From: Bradyrhizobium sp. SZCCT0231
GTDB taxonomy: Bacteria > Pseudomonadota > Alphaproteobacteria > Rhizobiales > Xanthobacteraceae
Direction: 5' to 3'
DNA: 64,000 nt
NCBI RefSeq assembly: GCF_018130245.1
Contig: NZ_JAFCKP010000011.1
Span: forward strand, 1 to 64,000
Every line of letters starts with the position of its first letter. The first letter of the stretch is position 1. The position numbers and the translations under genes were made by a program. The notes beneath the pieces are model-generated. The model saw only the letters and a program-made list of their open reading frames with translations. It was not told where the DNA came from and searched no databases. This document shows, piece by piece, positions 50,880 to 59,724 of this stretch.

Positions 50880-52544
50880 TCAGCGTCCAAAGCGCTTGGC
50901 CAGCATCTCTTTCAAAATCTGCCGCTTGATATTCTTGTTGGTGAGCACGCCATCGTGCCACCAGAAGCCGTCGGCCTTCATCTTCTCGGCGGCGCGGACG
51001 AAGCGCTCGGCGACCTCGGTGAAATCGGCGTCGGTGTAGTTCAGGCTGAATATCAGCCGGCCGGTGCCGACCCAGCTCAGCGCCAGCCCTTCGGCGCGCA
51101 GGTAATACTGCAGCATCCAATTGTAACGGGATGGCGTGGTGTATTTCACCGTCCAGATCGAGGAGTAGTTGGCGAACCGCACCGGCAGGTCGGCGCTCTC
51201 CATCATCTCGTTGAGCTTCTTCACGCGCCCGTTCCAGGTCTCCTCCAGCCCGTCATAGACGGCGCGGAAGTTGGGGCTGGCGAGCCGGCTCAGGAACTCG
51301 TCCATTGCCGTCATGACGTAGGGGTGCGAGTTGAAGGTGCCGCGGGCGAAGCAGATGTCGGCGGGACGGTCGTCGCGGAAGCGGCGCATCAGCTCGCGTT
51401 TGCCGCAGACCACGCCGACCGGCAGGCCGCCGGCGAGGCTCTTGCCGTAGGTCACCATGTCGGCCTTGACGCCAAAGTACTCCTGGGCGCCGCCGGCGGC
51501 GAGACGGAAGCCGACGAAGACCTCGTCGAAGATCAGGACGATACCGCGCTCAGTGCAGACCTCGCGCAATTTCTTGAGCCACTCGGTGTAGGCCGCGCGA
51601 TCGAAATTGCCGCCGCGGGAGGAATCGACCAGCGAGGAATCGCCGGGCGCGTTGGCGTTGGGATGCAGCCCTTGCAGCGGATTGACCAGCACGCAGGCGA
51701 TGTCCTTGCGCGTCTTCAGCACATGCAGCGTCTTCTCCGACATCTCGGCGAGGGTGTAGGTCTCATGCGCGGGGATGGGATTGCCGACGCCGGGCTGCAC
51801 GTCGCCCCACCAGCCGTGATAGGCGCCGGCGAAACGAACGAGATGGGTGCGCTTGGTGTGGTAGCGCGCGAGCCGCACCGCCTGCATCACGGCTTCGGTG
51901 CCGGACATGTGGAACGAGACCTCGTCGAGGCCCGAGATATGGCAGAGCCGCTGCACGTTCTCGAGGATGACGGGATGGTAGGGGCCGAGCACGGGACCCA
52001 GCGCATGCGCGCGTTTCTCGGCGCCCTCGATGCACTCCTTGTAGAAGTCGTTGCCGAAGATGTTGACGCCGTAGGATCCCGTGAGGTCATACGAGGTGTT
52101 GCCGTCGACATCGGTGACCGTGACGCCGCTGGACGATTCCATGAAGGTCGAGGTGCCCAGATGCTCGCGCACCAGGCGCGAGAACTGGAACGGCACGCGG
52201 TAGCTCTCGGTGAAATTCAGGTCGGAGATCGTCTCCGCCGCTTCCTTCGTCATCGCGCGGCCCCTGGGGTAGCGCTCGGCGTAGAGCTCGGCGAGGCGGA
52301 AGAAGGCCTCCTTGCGCTGGGCCACGATGTTCGCCGGCGCGCCGTCGCAGCCGAAATACTTGTCGCCCTCGAACTCGTAGAACGGGAGCAGCCGTGCTAC
52401 CCGGCGCGACATCTTGGAGTGCCCGGCGAGCGACCGGTGCTTGGCACGGGAGAGTTCGACCCGCGCCTTGAGCTTCGGGAGGACGGCGGCAGCAGACGCT
52501 GCGGCGGCCACGGACATCGAGAGAATCGGGAGTGTCGTTTCCAT
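50880..52544 (-). CDS. class III PLP-dependent aminotransferase with N-terminal extension
   Basis: A 554-residue protein. The first 120 residues are a helical extension not found in typical members, beginning with a hydrophobic, Ala-rich stretch. The rest is a fold-type I class III aminotransferase like glutamate-1-semialdehyde aminomutase: MSGTEAVMQAVRLARYHTKR, LIFDEVFVGFRLAAGG (D340, E341) and VTYGKSLAGGLPVGVVCG with K368 as the Schiff-base lysine. Its start is only 35 bases from the divergent psd gene. The reaction is unknown; a membrane-lipid or amine role is suggested by context. Confidence 0.83.
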   Translation of the reverse strand: METTLPILSMSVAAAASAAAVLPKLKARVELSRAKHRSLAGHSKMSRRVARLLPFYEFEGDKYFGCDGAPANIVAQRKEAFFRLAELYAERYPRGRAMTKEAAETISDLNFTESYRVPFQFSRLVREHLGTSTFMESSSGVTVTDVDGNTSYDLTGSYGVNIFGNDFYKECIEGAEKRAHALGPVLGPYHPVILENVQRLCHISGLDEVSFHMSGTEAVMQAVRLARYHTKRTHLVRFAGAYHGWWGDVQPGVGNPIPAHETYTLAEMSEKTLHVLKTRKDIACVLVNPLQGLHPNANAPGDSSLVDSSRGGNFDRAAYTEWLKKLREVCTERGIVLIFDEVFVGFRLAAGGAQEYFGVKADMVTYGKSLAGGLPVGVVCGKRELMRRFRDDRPADICFARGTFNSHPYVMTAMDEFLSRLASPNFRAVYDGLEETWNGRVKKLNEMMESADLPVRFANYSSIWTVKYTTPSRYNWMLQYYLRAEGLALSWVGTGRLIFSLNYTDADFTEVAERFVRAAEKMKADGFWWHDGVLTNKNIKRQILKEMLAKRFGR

Positions 52545-52579
52545 GACAACAAGCGCTAATACTGCGAGCTGACAGATTC

Positions 52580-53443
52580 ATGACAGTCAAAGCCCTCATC
52601 GCCTCTTTCACCCAGCAGGAAGATCTCAACTTTCTGTTGACCAACCGCATCCCCCGCGCGGCCCTGACCCGCTTCATGGGCTGGTTCTCCAAGATCGAGA
52701 ATCCGTTGGTGCGGGACTTCTCGATCGCGCTGTGGAAGCTGTTCTCCGACCTCGACCTGTCAGAGGCGCGCAAGACCCACTTCAAGAGCCTGCACGACTG
52801 CTTCACCCGGGAGCTGAAGCCGGGGCTGCGGCGGTTTGATCCCGACCCATCCATTGTCGCAAGCCCCTCCGACGGCATCGTCGGCGCCCATGGGAAGATC
52901 GCCGACACCGAGCTGTTCCAGGTCAAGGGCGCGCCCTATTCGCTGCTGGACTTGCTTGGTGACTCAGCGCTGGTCGAGCAGCACCGCAACGGCTCCTTCG
53001 TCACGCTGCGGCTGACCTCGAGCATGTATCACCGCTTCCACGCGCCCTATGATGCCCATATCGAACGCGTGACGCTGATCCATGGCGACGTCTGGAACGT
53101 CAACCCGATCGCGCTCAAGCGCGTCGAGCGGCTATTCTGCAAGAACGAGCGTGCGGTGATCCGGACGCACCTCTCGACCGGCGAAGCGGTGACGCTGGTG
53201 CCCGTTGCCGCGATCCTGGTCGCGAGCATCCGCCTGCACTTCCTCGACATGGTGCTGAACGCGCAGACCCGCGGCCCGGTGAATTTTCCCTGCGACGTCA
53301 AGGTGAGCAAGGGCGAGGAGCTCGGCTGGTTCGAGCACGGCTCGACCATCATCGTCCTCGCGCCCGGCGATTTTACCTTCTGCGACGGTATCGCCGAGGG
53401 CACGCGCATTCGCGCCGGTCAAGCGCTGCTCGGAAGAAAGTAG
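52580..53443 (+). CDS. psd: phosphatidylserine decarboxylase
   Basis: A 287-residue pro-enzyme. The autocleavage motif is HGST (EHGSTIIVLAPG, near residue 255), where family members have LGST, GGST or HGST; cleavage would leave a pyruvoyl-Ser. Upstream HRFHAPYDAHIERVTLI and NPIALKRVERLFCKNERAVI are conserved substrate- and membrane-binding parts. It decarboxylates phosphatidylserine to phosphatidylethanolamine in the membrane, the substrate of PmtA. It is divergent from a class III aminotransferase with a very short gap, so their promoters must overlap. Confidence 0.9.
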   Translation: MTVKALIASFTQQEDLNFLLTNRIPRAALTRFMGWFSKIENPLVRDFSIALWKLFSDLDLSEARKTHFKSLHDCFTRELKPGLRRFDPDPSIVASPSDGIVGAHGKIADTELFQVKGAPYSLLDLLGDSALVEQHRNGSFVTLRLTSSMYHRFHAPYDAHIERVTLIHGDVWNVNPIALKRVERLFCKNERAVIRTHLSTGEAVTLVPVAAILVASIRLHFLDMVLNAQTRGPVNFPCDVKVSKGEELGWFEHGSTIIVLAPGDFTFCDGIAEGTRIRAGQALLGRK

Positions 53444-53507
53444 CCTTCAATCCGCCGTCACCGCTGTCTATATCGCGTTTCTGGGACGACGATACTGGAT
53501 GTGAGCG

Positions 53508-54071
53508 ATGGCACGGGCGCCGGTGATGGCGGGGGGTGGTATTGTGCTGCGGCGTGGCCCTGCGCCACTGATCGCGGTCGTGCGCCAGCGCAAGCGCAAC
53601 GAATGGGTCCTGCCCAAGGGCAAGCTCGACGACGGCGAGACGCCGAAGGAAGCCGCACACCGCGAGGTGCTGGAGGAGACCGGCCACGACGTCGCCGTGC
53701 ACGAATTTCTGGGCACGCTCGTCTATCAGTCCGGCGGGCGCTCCAAGGTCGTGCATTTCTGGCGGATGGAGGCTAACGGCGGGCCGGTCCGCAAGCTGAT
53801 GAACGACATCAAGGCGGTCGACTGGCTGACGCTGGACGATGCCATCGGGCGCCTCTCGCGCGAATATGAGCGCGCATTCCTGACGCAGATCGGCCCGATT
53901 GCGCTCGCGGCGGCGGGGCTTGTGCCATCGCCGGCGCCTGAGCCGACGCTGGCGGCGGACGATATCGATGCCGCCTTGCAGACGTTGACGCCGGCCGAAG
54001 CCGCGTCCGTCGAGGAACTGCAGCATGGCCTGCTGCAAAAGGTGAAGGCCTGGCTGCGCGGCGAGGCGTGA
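53508..54071 (+). CDS. NUDIX hydrolase
   Basis: A 187-residue protein. The Nudix box runs from G38 to G59 (GKLDDGETPKEAAHREVLEE then TGHD), with G38, E44, R52, E53, E56, E57 and G59 all in place. It would hydrolyse a nucleoside-diphosphate-linked substrate or inorganic/diadenosine phosphates; IVLRRGPAPLIAVVRQRKRN recalls diphosphoinositol/Ap4A-type enzymes. A C-terminal tail with LTPAEAASVEELQHGLLQKV is helical. It lies 64 bases after psd on the same strand. Confidence 0.9.
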   Translation: MARAPVMAGGGIVLRRGPAPLIAVVRQRKRNEWVLPKGKLDDGETPKEAAHREVLEETGHDVAVHEFLGTLVYQSGGRSKVVHFWRMEANGGPVRKLMNDIKAVDWLTLDDAIGRLSREYERAFLTQIGPIALAAAGLVPSPAPEPTLAADDIDAALQTLTPAEAASVEELQHGLLQKVKAWLRGEA

Positions 54072-54080
54072 GTTGTTGTC

Positions 54081-54245
54081 GCGCCCCGCTTGCGGGGAGA
54101 GGTCGGATTGCATCGCAGATGCAATCCGGGTGAGGGGAACTCTCCGCGAGTCTCACTGACACTATTTCTACGGAGGCAGCCCCTCACCCCAACCCTCTCA
54201 GCGCGAGCGAAGCTCGTCGCGGCCCCGCAAGCGCGGGGCGAGGGA
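54081..54245. repeat. palindromic repeat, family D
   Basis: GCGCCCCGCTTGCGGGGAGA and GGCCCCGCAAGCGCGGGGCG are hairpins at the two ends. GGATTGCATCGCAGATGCAATCC is a third hairpin between them. It separates two convergent genes (stops at 54071 and 54277). No coding frame. Confidence 0.75.
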
Positions 54246-54276
54246 GCGCACCGAGCGCACTCACGCACACCGGCCT

Positions 54277-55605
54277 TTACCGCCGCGCCTTCTGCTTCGG
54301 AGCGGCCGCCGGTCTGCGCGGCGCTGCGGGACGTTGTGCGGCGGGCAGGCGCTGCTGGAATCCGCCTTGGCGCTGGATGCCGCCTGGCTGTTGGACTGCG
54401 GGTGGCTGTGCTGGCTGGCCAGGCTGCAATCCCGTGCGCGGCGTGTGTGGTTGTGTCTGCGGTACGCCACCGGGCTGCTTGCCTTGCCCGATGCGGGGCG
54501 CACCTGGCGGCCGACCCGCGCCTTGTTGCTGGCCTTGGCGTCGCGGCACCTGTTGCTGTTCGCCCTGTCGCTGCTGGCCCTGACCCGCGCGCTGGCCACC
54601 CGGCTGCACCGCGCCGCCTTGCCGCTGCGGCGGCTGCTGCGCGCCTCGCCGGCCCGGCGGCGTTGTCGGCCGCAATTGTTGCTGCTGCGGCGGTTGCGCC
54701 GGCCGCGGAATGCGGCTGAGCGCGCCCGGATTGGCGCGACGGAAGTCGCGCTGCTCGATGACGATCTGCCGGCCCGCGGTCTGCGCCAGATGCACCTGGC
54801 TGACGAAGCCGCGGTCGCGCGCAATTTGCTGCGCGGGAATCGTGATCGGCACGGCAGCAAAACGCATGACGCCGGCCGTGGCTGCGCCCGGGCGGATCGC
54901 AAAGCCGCTCGCGGCTTGCGTCAGCGCGCCGAGCCGCGCGCCGCTAGAGCGGTCGTTGACCTCGATGTGGCCGACCCGACCGTCGGCGTCGGGATAGAGC
55001 TTGATGTTGACGTTGCTCGCCCTGTTCGCCGCCGCGCCCTCGGGCACGTCGATAACGCCGGTGGTGCCGCGGATGCCGAGCGTCGCGGTCGGCGTCGCGA
55101 TCTTCATGTCGCCGGTCTTGGCGACGGCAGCCGCCACGAAGGCAACCGTACCCCTGCCGACGTCGAAGATCGCCGAATTCTGCTTGCCGCCGTCCTCATA
55201 GACGTAATTGTCGATGGTGATCCTGGCTCTGGCGGAGAGGTTGAACGTGGTGGCGTCGTTGAAGGTGATGCCGAGCGAGGAGTTCGACGAGGTCTGCACC
55301 ACGTCGTTGAGATAGATGTCGTCGCGCACGCGCAGCGGATAGGAGTTCCTGTCGCGGATCACGGTTGCGATCCCCGTCACCGTCGCGACATTGCCGATCG
55401 GCTCGACCGCGGCGGGTTGTGTTTCTGCGGACGGTGCCGGCGAGGCCGACGGCGTCGGGGAGGGGGCGGGCGTGGGCTGCGCTTGCGGCTGCGCCTGCGC
55501 GACTTCGATCGCATCGGATGCGATCGCAACGCTCGCGCCGGCCAGCGGCAGGGCCAGCAGCACAAGCGCAAACGCGAAGCGGCGCCAAGCCACCAATGAA
55601 GTCAC
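54277..55605 (-). CDS. FecR domain protein with Gln/Pro-rich tail
   Basis: A 442-residue exported protein. The signal peptide is FAFALVLLALPLAGASVAIA. A Pro/Ala-rich linker is followed by a FecR domain from about 70: IGNVATVTGIATVIRDRNSY, VVQTSSNSSLGITFNDATTF, and MKIATPTATLGIRGTTGVID. From about 300 the protein is Gln, Pro, Gly and Arg rich to the end. FecR-type domains in this setting anchor or sense in the envelope, not iron transport. The GTG at 55605 is the best start I see, without a clear ribosome-binding site. Monocistronic. Confidence 0.8.
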   Translation of the reverse strand: MTSLVAWRRFAFALVLLALPLAGASVAIASDAIEVAQAQPQAQPTPAPSPTPSASPAPSAETQPAAVEPIGNVATVTGIATVIRDRNSYPLRVRDDIYLNDVVQTSSNSSLGITFNDATTFNLSARARITIDNYVYEDGGKQNSAIFDVGRGTVAFVAAAVAKTGDMKIATPTATLGIRGTTGVIDVPEGAAANRASNVNIKLYPDADGRVGHIEVNDRSSGARLGALTQAASGFAIRPGAATAGVMRFAAVPITIPAQQIARDRGFVSQVHLAQTAGRQIVIEQRDFRRANPGALSRIPRPAQPPQQQQLRPTTPPGRRGAQQPPQRQGGAVQPGGQRAGQGQQRQGEQQQVPRRQGQQQGAGRPPGAPRIGQGKQPGGVPQTQPHTPRTGLQPGQPAQPPAVQQPGGIQRQGGFQQRLPAAQRPAAPRRPAAAPKQKARR

Positions 55606-55734
55606 GAGGAGGTCCCGGTGAAAGAACGCGAGGGCGAGATCGGTCGATTTCAGCCGGACGCAGCTGAATGGTGGATGAACGTCTGTCACATGTGCTGCGG
55701 GATGCCAGCGAATGGGCTCGGATATCTCCACACC

Positions 55735-55856
55735 GTCATGGCCGGCTTGTCCCGGCCATCCACGTCTTGCCTTGCGGCACCAAGAACGTGGATGCCCGGG
55801 CCTTCGCCTCGCCGAAGCGGCTTCGGCCGCGCAGGCGGGACAAGCCCGGGCATGAC
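55735..55856. repeat. palindromic repeat, family C
   Basis: CGTCATGGCCGGCTTGTCCC is inverted as GGGACAAGCCCGGGCATGAC, with ATCCACGTCTT / AAGAACGTGGAT as inner arms. One arm carries an insertion CCTTCGCCTCGCCGAAGCGG then CTTCGGCCGC. It lies between the FecR and DUF2147 genes. Confidence 0.85.
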
Positions 55857-55895
55857 GAAGATAGTACATGTGTTGGGGATGACGCGCTCCGCGCG

Positions 55896-56669
55896 TCAGC
55901 TCACGCGCTTCCAGGTCTGACCGCCGCAGAACATGCCGCCGAAGGCGCAGCCCTGCACGCGCATCGCATTCGGGCCCTTCATCGAGATCGTGGAATCGTA
56001 GTTGCGGCCGGAGTTGGGATCGCGAATGCGGCCGCTCCACTTCGAGCCCTCGGGCTTCATGTTGATCAGGATGCGCTCGTTGGTCTTCTCGGCGTAACCG
56101 CAGAGATTGGCGCCACACTGTTCGACGCGAACGTTGCCCTTGTTCGCTTCGGTCGCCCACACGCCGATCGGCGTGTTGGCAGCCGCCACGGGTGCGGCGG
56201 CGACCGGAGCCGGCGCGGGAGCCGCAGCGACGGGAGCAGGCGCGGCAACGGGCGCAGGCTGCGTATTGTCGACGCCGACGGACGGAGCGGCGGCAACAGT
56301 CGCGGCCGGGGCGGCGGGCGTGCCAACGGCTGGCGCGGCCGGCGCAACCGCCTGCACCGGCGCTTGCGGCACCGGCTGCTGCTGCACCGGAGCCGGCGCG
56401 GGCTGGGTGGTCGTGGCCGGAGCCGGCGTGGTGTCGACGTCATCGTCCTTGGAGCCGCCAAGGCCCTTGAGGTTGATGTCGTTCAGCTTGATCGGCTTGT
56501 CCGACAGGCCGGGCGCGACGATGGTCACGCAATTGAGCGAGGCGCAGTTGCGCGGCGTCTCGATGCGGATGTGCTGGCCCTCGATCTGGAACGAGATCGA
56601 ATTGCCGGCATGTGCGGCGGCAGTCGAAGCGAGGAAGAGGGCGGTGGCGGCGATGGAGAGCTTGTTCAT
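55896..56669 (-). CDS. exported DUF2147 protein (paralogue 1)
   Basis: A 257-residue protein. A signal peptide (LSIAATALFLASTAAAHA) is followed by a small N-terminal domain (ISFQIEGQHIRIETPRNC with C-x-x-x-x-C), a long Ala/Pro linker and a C-terminal DUF2147 domain (PIGVWATEANKGNVRVEQCG, ANLCGYAEKTNERILINMKP, MRVQGCAFGGMFCGGQTWKR). DUF2147 is a lipocalin-like periplasmic domain of unknown ligand. The divergent gene at 56866-57672 encodes a paralogue with the same architecture. Confidence 0.85.
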   Translation of the reverse strand: MNKLSIAATALFLASTAAAHAGNSISFQIEGQHIRIETPRNCASLNCVTIVAPGLSDKPIKLNDINLKGLGGSKDDDVDTTPAPATTTQPAPAPVQQQPVPQAPVQAVAPAAPAVGTPAAPAATVAAAPSVGVDNTQPAPVAAPAPVAAAPAPAPVAAAPVAAANTPIGVWATEANKGNVRVEQCGANLCGYAEKTNERILINMKPEGSKWSGRIRDPNSGRNYDSTISMKGPNAMRVQGCAFGGMFCGGQTWKRVS

Positions 56670-56865
56670 GACAACCTCCGAAAATTGCGTGGTCCGATTT
56701 GAACTGGTGTCGCTGGTGGATGAAGCGTGGTTCGACCCTACGCGGTGGTGGTCCGGCGTTCTGTGATGGACGTCTCACAACGACCGCGCGCGGCCTGGGT
56801 GAGGCAGCGCACATTCAGCCGCTCCTGCTCTGCGTAAAGTCGTCGCGACACTGAGGGAAACGCCG

Positions 56866-57672
56866 ATGCCGCGGCCTGCAACTTTGCTTGGCACATTGAT
56901 CGCACTGATGGCGATCGCGTCCACAGCGCAGGCCGGCTCCTACACCTTCTCGATCGGCGGCCACCGGTTCCATGTCGCGGCGCCGCGCAATTGCCGATCC
57001 GCTTCCTGTGTCACGGTGTCCTCCAATCGCAGCCTCCGGCCGACGGAAGCGACTGTGGTCGCGCCGCCACCGGCGCCTCCCGTCCTTGCCGCGACGACGT
57101 CGCAGCCCGTCGTGCCGCCGCCGGCGCCAAGATTGGAGACGTCAAGATTGGAGACGTCAGGATTGGAGACGCTGAGCCCCGGTCGGCCGCGGGTTGATCT
57201 GGAGCGTATCGATCAGCCGAAGACCGCCGCGCTCGATCCGCCGCGCATCGAGCCGCCGGTCGTCGCCCCGAGAGCCGAGATCAATCAGACCGCAACGGTT
57301 GCACAGACCAGCGACGACGAGAGTTATACGCCGCTCGGCGAGTGGGAGAGCGCCGGCGCCAGGGGTACGGTCCGCATCGAGCGCTGCGGACCTGCACTGT
57401 GCGGCTACGCGCTCACTGAAGCGTCGGGCAGGGGCGAGAGCGTGCTCGTCAACATGAAGCCGAAAAAGCACGATGCCTGGACCGGCAGCATCTACAGCCG
57501 CTCCAGCGGCAACACCTATTACGCGACGATGACGTTGAAGAGCTCCGGCAAGCTGCACGTGCAAGCCTGTGCGCTCGGCCGCTTCTGGTGCTCCGGCAAC
57601 GACTGGACGCGTGTCGAGGCACCGCGCGAGAAGGTGATCACCTCATCGCGGCAGTGGGGCGCAAGGTCGTAG
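56866..57672 (+). CDS. exported DUF2147 protein (paralogue 2)
   Basis: A 268-residue protein of the same layout as 55896-56669: signal peptide, N-terminal domain (YTFSIGGHRFHVAAPRNCRS, ASC), Pro-rich linker, and DUF2147 domain (PLGEWESAGARGTVRIERCG, PALCGYALTEASGRGESVLV, LHVQACALGRFWCSGNDWTR). The linker contains three tandem L-E-T-S units coded by a 15-bp repeat. The ATG opens the signal peptide. Probably arose by inverted duplication with its divergent neighbour. Function unknown. Confidence 0.85.
   Translation: MPRPATLLGTLIALMAIASTAQAGSYTFSIGGHRFHVAAPRNCRSASCVTVSSNRSLRPTEATVVAPPPAPPVLAATTSQPVVPPPAPRLETSRLETSGLETLSPGRPRVDLERIDQPKTAALDPPRIEPPVVAPRAEINQTATVAQTSDDESYTPLGEWESAGARGTVRIERCGPALCGYALTEASGRGESVLVNMKPKKHDAWTGSIYSRSSGNTYYATMTLKSSGKLHVQACALGRFWCSGNDWTRVEAPREKVITSSRQWGARS
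57130..57174 (+). repeat. in-gene tandem repeat, 15-bp unit x3
   Basis: AGATTGGAGACGTCA is repeated exactly at 57130 and 57145 and a third time with changes at 57160. It encodes RLETS-type units in the linker of the DUF2147 protein. Copy number may vary. Confidence 0.85.
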
Positions 57673-57687
57673 CGGCGGGCGTTCTGC

Positions 57688-57846
57688 CACCCTCCCCTGG
57701 AGGGGGAGGGTCGATCGCGCGCAGCGCGAGCGGGGTGGGGTGATCTCTCCACGCGAGCAGTGTTCGAGGTGGAGAGACCGTCACCCCACCCCGTCTCACA
57801 TTCCGCTGCGCTTCATATGAGCCGACCTCCCCCTCCAGGGGAGGGT
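57688..57846. repeat. palindromic repeat (CCACCCTCCCCTGGAGGGGG type)
   Basis: ACCCTCCCCTGGAGGGGGAG is inverted as CTCCCCCTCCAGGGGAGGGT. GCGGGGTGGGGTGA and TCACCCCACCCCG form inner arms. It lies between a DUF2147 gene and the small membrane-protein gene. Confidence 0.8.
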
Positions 57847-57871
57847 AAGCGGCCGTGGTCGACCGACGTCC

Positions 57872-57955
57872 CTAGATCATGCCGAGCACGATGGCGCCGA
57901 CGAAGGCCATGGCGAGGTAGGCGGTGATAACGCTCAGTCTCCCGGCGAACGTCAT
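57872..57955 (-). CDS. 27-residue membrane peptide
   Basis: The ATG at 57955 is preceded by GGAGGGAGCGACCTC, a strong ribosome-binding site. The product MTFAGRLSVITAYLAMAFVG then AIVLGMI is one membrane segment with a short basic start. Too short for most gene finders, but the ribosome-binding site and the composition support translation. A longer frame to 58060 is unlikely. Possibly a regulator or stabiliser of a membrane complex. Confidence 0.5.
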   Translation of the reverse strand: MTFAGRLSVITAYLAMAFVGAIVLGMI

Positions 57956-58146
57956 GAGGTCGCTCCCTCCGTGCGCGCTGCTTGGCGCGCAGCCCTTATG
58001 GTTAACAGAAAGTCTCTTTTCGAAAAAGTCAGGCTCGCTGTCGCTCGTCATCGGCAGCAACCGGTGCCGCCGCGCCCGGTATGGTTAAAGAACACTGAAA
58101 TCAACACGTTGAAGAGTCTTTAAGTAAATTCACCGAACGTGCGTGC

Positions 58147-59346
58147 ATGACGCGCGGAGTTCGTTTGTATCTCGTCGGCTCCATCGTCCTTGTTTCGCTA
58201 GCGGGTTGCGGTCGCGGCTTCTTTCAGGCCGAACGTGAGCCATGGCGGGCCGAGGCGGAAGCGGCGTGCCTGAAATCGGGCGCGGTGAAGGAAAGTGCGG
58301 ACATCGTCCGCATCGACCCGATTTCCGGGCCTGGCAGCTGCGGCGCCGAGTTTCCGCTCAAGGTCGCCGCCATCGGCGAAGCCTCCAGCAGCTACGGTTT
58401 CGCCGACGAGGCGCTGCGTCCGCCCGCCAGCATCGGTAACCAGCCGCGCTGGCCGGTGCAGCCGCAGCCGAATTACCCGCAGAGCCAGAATTATCCGGCA
58501 TCGTCCTATCCGCAACGCTCGAACTATCCCGACAGCACGGTGCGTCAGCCCGCCGGCTACGGCGCCTCAACCGGCCCGATGTCACTGAATGCGCCCGGCG
58601 TCGCGCCGCAGGAGGACGAGATCGACCTACCGCCCGAGGGCACCGATGCCGCGGGCGCGGCGCGCTACATGAATGCACCGAGCTATCCGGCACGGCCAGC
58701 GCCTTACTCGCAGGCGCCTGCGCAGCCGCCGCCGCGTCTTGGCCCGGCACAGGGCAATCCCGTCACGGCCGTCGGTCCCGTCGCGATCAAGCCGACCGCG
58801 ACGCTCGCCTGTCCGATCGTGTCGGAGCTCGACCGCTGGCTCGCCGACACGGTGCAGCCTTCGGCGATGCGCTGGTTCGGCGTCCGCGTCGCCGAGATCA
58901 AGCAGATCTCCGCCTATTCCTGCCGCGGCATGAACGGCAATCCGCACGCCCACATCTCCGAGCACGCCTTCGGCAATGCGCTCGACATTTCCGCCTTCGT
59001 GCTCGCCGACGGCCGCCGCGTCACGATCAAGGACGGCTGGCGCGGCGTGCCGGAAGAGCAGGGATTCCTGCGCGATGTGCAGTCGGGTGCGTGCGCGCAT
59101 TTCACCACCGTGCTCGCGCCGGGCTCGAACGTCTACCACTACGATCACATCCACGTCGATCTGATGCGTCGCGCCAGCCGCCGCCTGATCTGCCAGCCCG
59201 CCGCCGCCTCCGGCGAAGAAATTGCCGCCCGCGCGCAATCGCGCAGACCCTATGCGAGTGCGCGCGAACCGTCGGTGACCGGTTCGCTCGGTGCGCGCAA
59301 GAGCACGATGCACAAGCGCGAGGAAGACGAATACGCCGACGATTAG
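58147..59346 (+). CDS. extensin-like lipoprotein (M15-like fold)
   Basis: A 399-residue protein. A lipobox LAGC places the lipidated cysteine at about residue 21. A Pro/Gln/Tyr-rich linker spans 85-215. An extensin-like C-terminal domain (about 225-350) has HISEHAFGNALDIS and YHYDHIHVDL, zinc-binding-like motifs shared with D-Ala-D-Ala peptidases. It may cleave or bind peptidoglycan at the outer membrane or inner-membrane surface. The ATG is 7 bases from GTGCGTGC with a weak ribosome-binding site. Confidence 0.87.
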   Translation: MTRGVRLYLVGSIVLVSLAGCGRGFFQAEREPWRAEAEAACLKSGAVKESADIVRIDPISGPGSCGAEFPLKVAAIGEASSSYGFADEALRPPASIGNQPRWPVQPQPNYPQSQNYPASSYPQRSNYPDSTVRQPAGYGASTGPMSLNAPGVAPQEDEIDLPPEGTDAAGAARYMNAPSYPARPAPYSQAPAQPPPRLGPAQGNPVTAVGPVAIKPTATLACPIVSELDRWLADTVQPSAMRWFGVRVAEIKQISAYSCRGMNGNPHAHISEHAFGNALDISAFVLADGRRVTIKDGWRGVPEEQGFLRDVQSGACAHFTTVLAPGSNVYHYDHIHVDLMRRASRRLICQPAAASGEEIAARAQSRRPYASAREPSVTGSLGARKSTMHKREEDEYADD

Positions 59347-59681
59347 GCGCGCTTCGCCGGCTTCGACGGTGCCAGCCCCATGCAGCACTGCACCTCACCC
59401 GGGACGTTGTAGGTGCGCATGATGTGGCGGCTGTCGCGCAGGCCGGACGCCTCACGTTGCACCACGAACATCCATAGCGCTTGGCCGGCTTCCAGCACCA
59501 GCTTGCGCCTGGCCGGTTGCATTGAGGCCGGCAACTCGGTCGCTGCGTGGGCAGCGTCGAATTCGCGCAGGCGCGAGAGGCACTGTTCGAGTGCGCGACC
59601 CATCCGTCCAAGCGCCGAGGCCTGTTCCTGGACGATCTCGTAGTGGAGGATGTCGACCGGCGGGCGAAGATCACGAGACAT
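59343..59681 (-). CDS. DUF6665-like hypothetical protein
   Basis: A 112-residue helical protein: RPPVDILHYEIVQEQASALG, RMGRALEQCLSRLREFDAAH and LVLEAGQALWMFVVQREASG. The pattern (YEIVQEQASALGR, ALW..VVQREA.GLRD) matches what is annotated as DUF6665 in Bradyrhizobium, as far as I can recall. Cytoplasmic. The ATG at 59681 (MSRDLR) is preferred. It overlaps the extensin gene end by four bases, convergently. Confidence 0.72.
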   Translation of the reverse strand: MSRDLRPPVDILHYEIVQEQASALGRMGRALEQCLSRLREFDAAHAATELPASMQPARRKLVLEAGQALWMFVVQREASGLRDSRHIMRTYNVPGEVQCCMGLAPSKPAKRA

Positions 59682-59724
59682 GGCCGCAATATAGTGCTGC
59701 CCGCCCCGCAGGCGCAACGCGCTG

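Noticed and set aside
50556-52559. 667-codon open frame on the plus strand
   Set aside because: Antisense to the class III aminotransferase, whose active-site motifs are intact.
54334-55599. 421-codon frame opposite the FecR gene
   Set aside because: Shadow of a Gln/Pro-rich coding region; the FecR motifs and signal peptide are on the minus strand.
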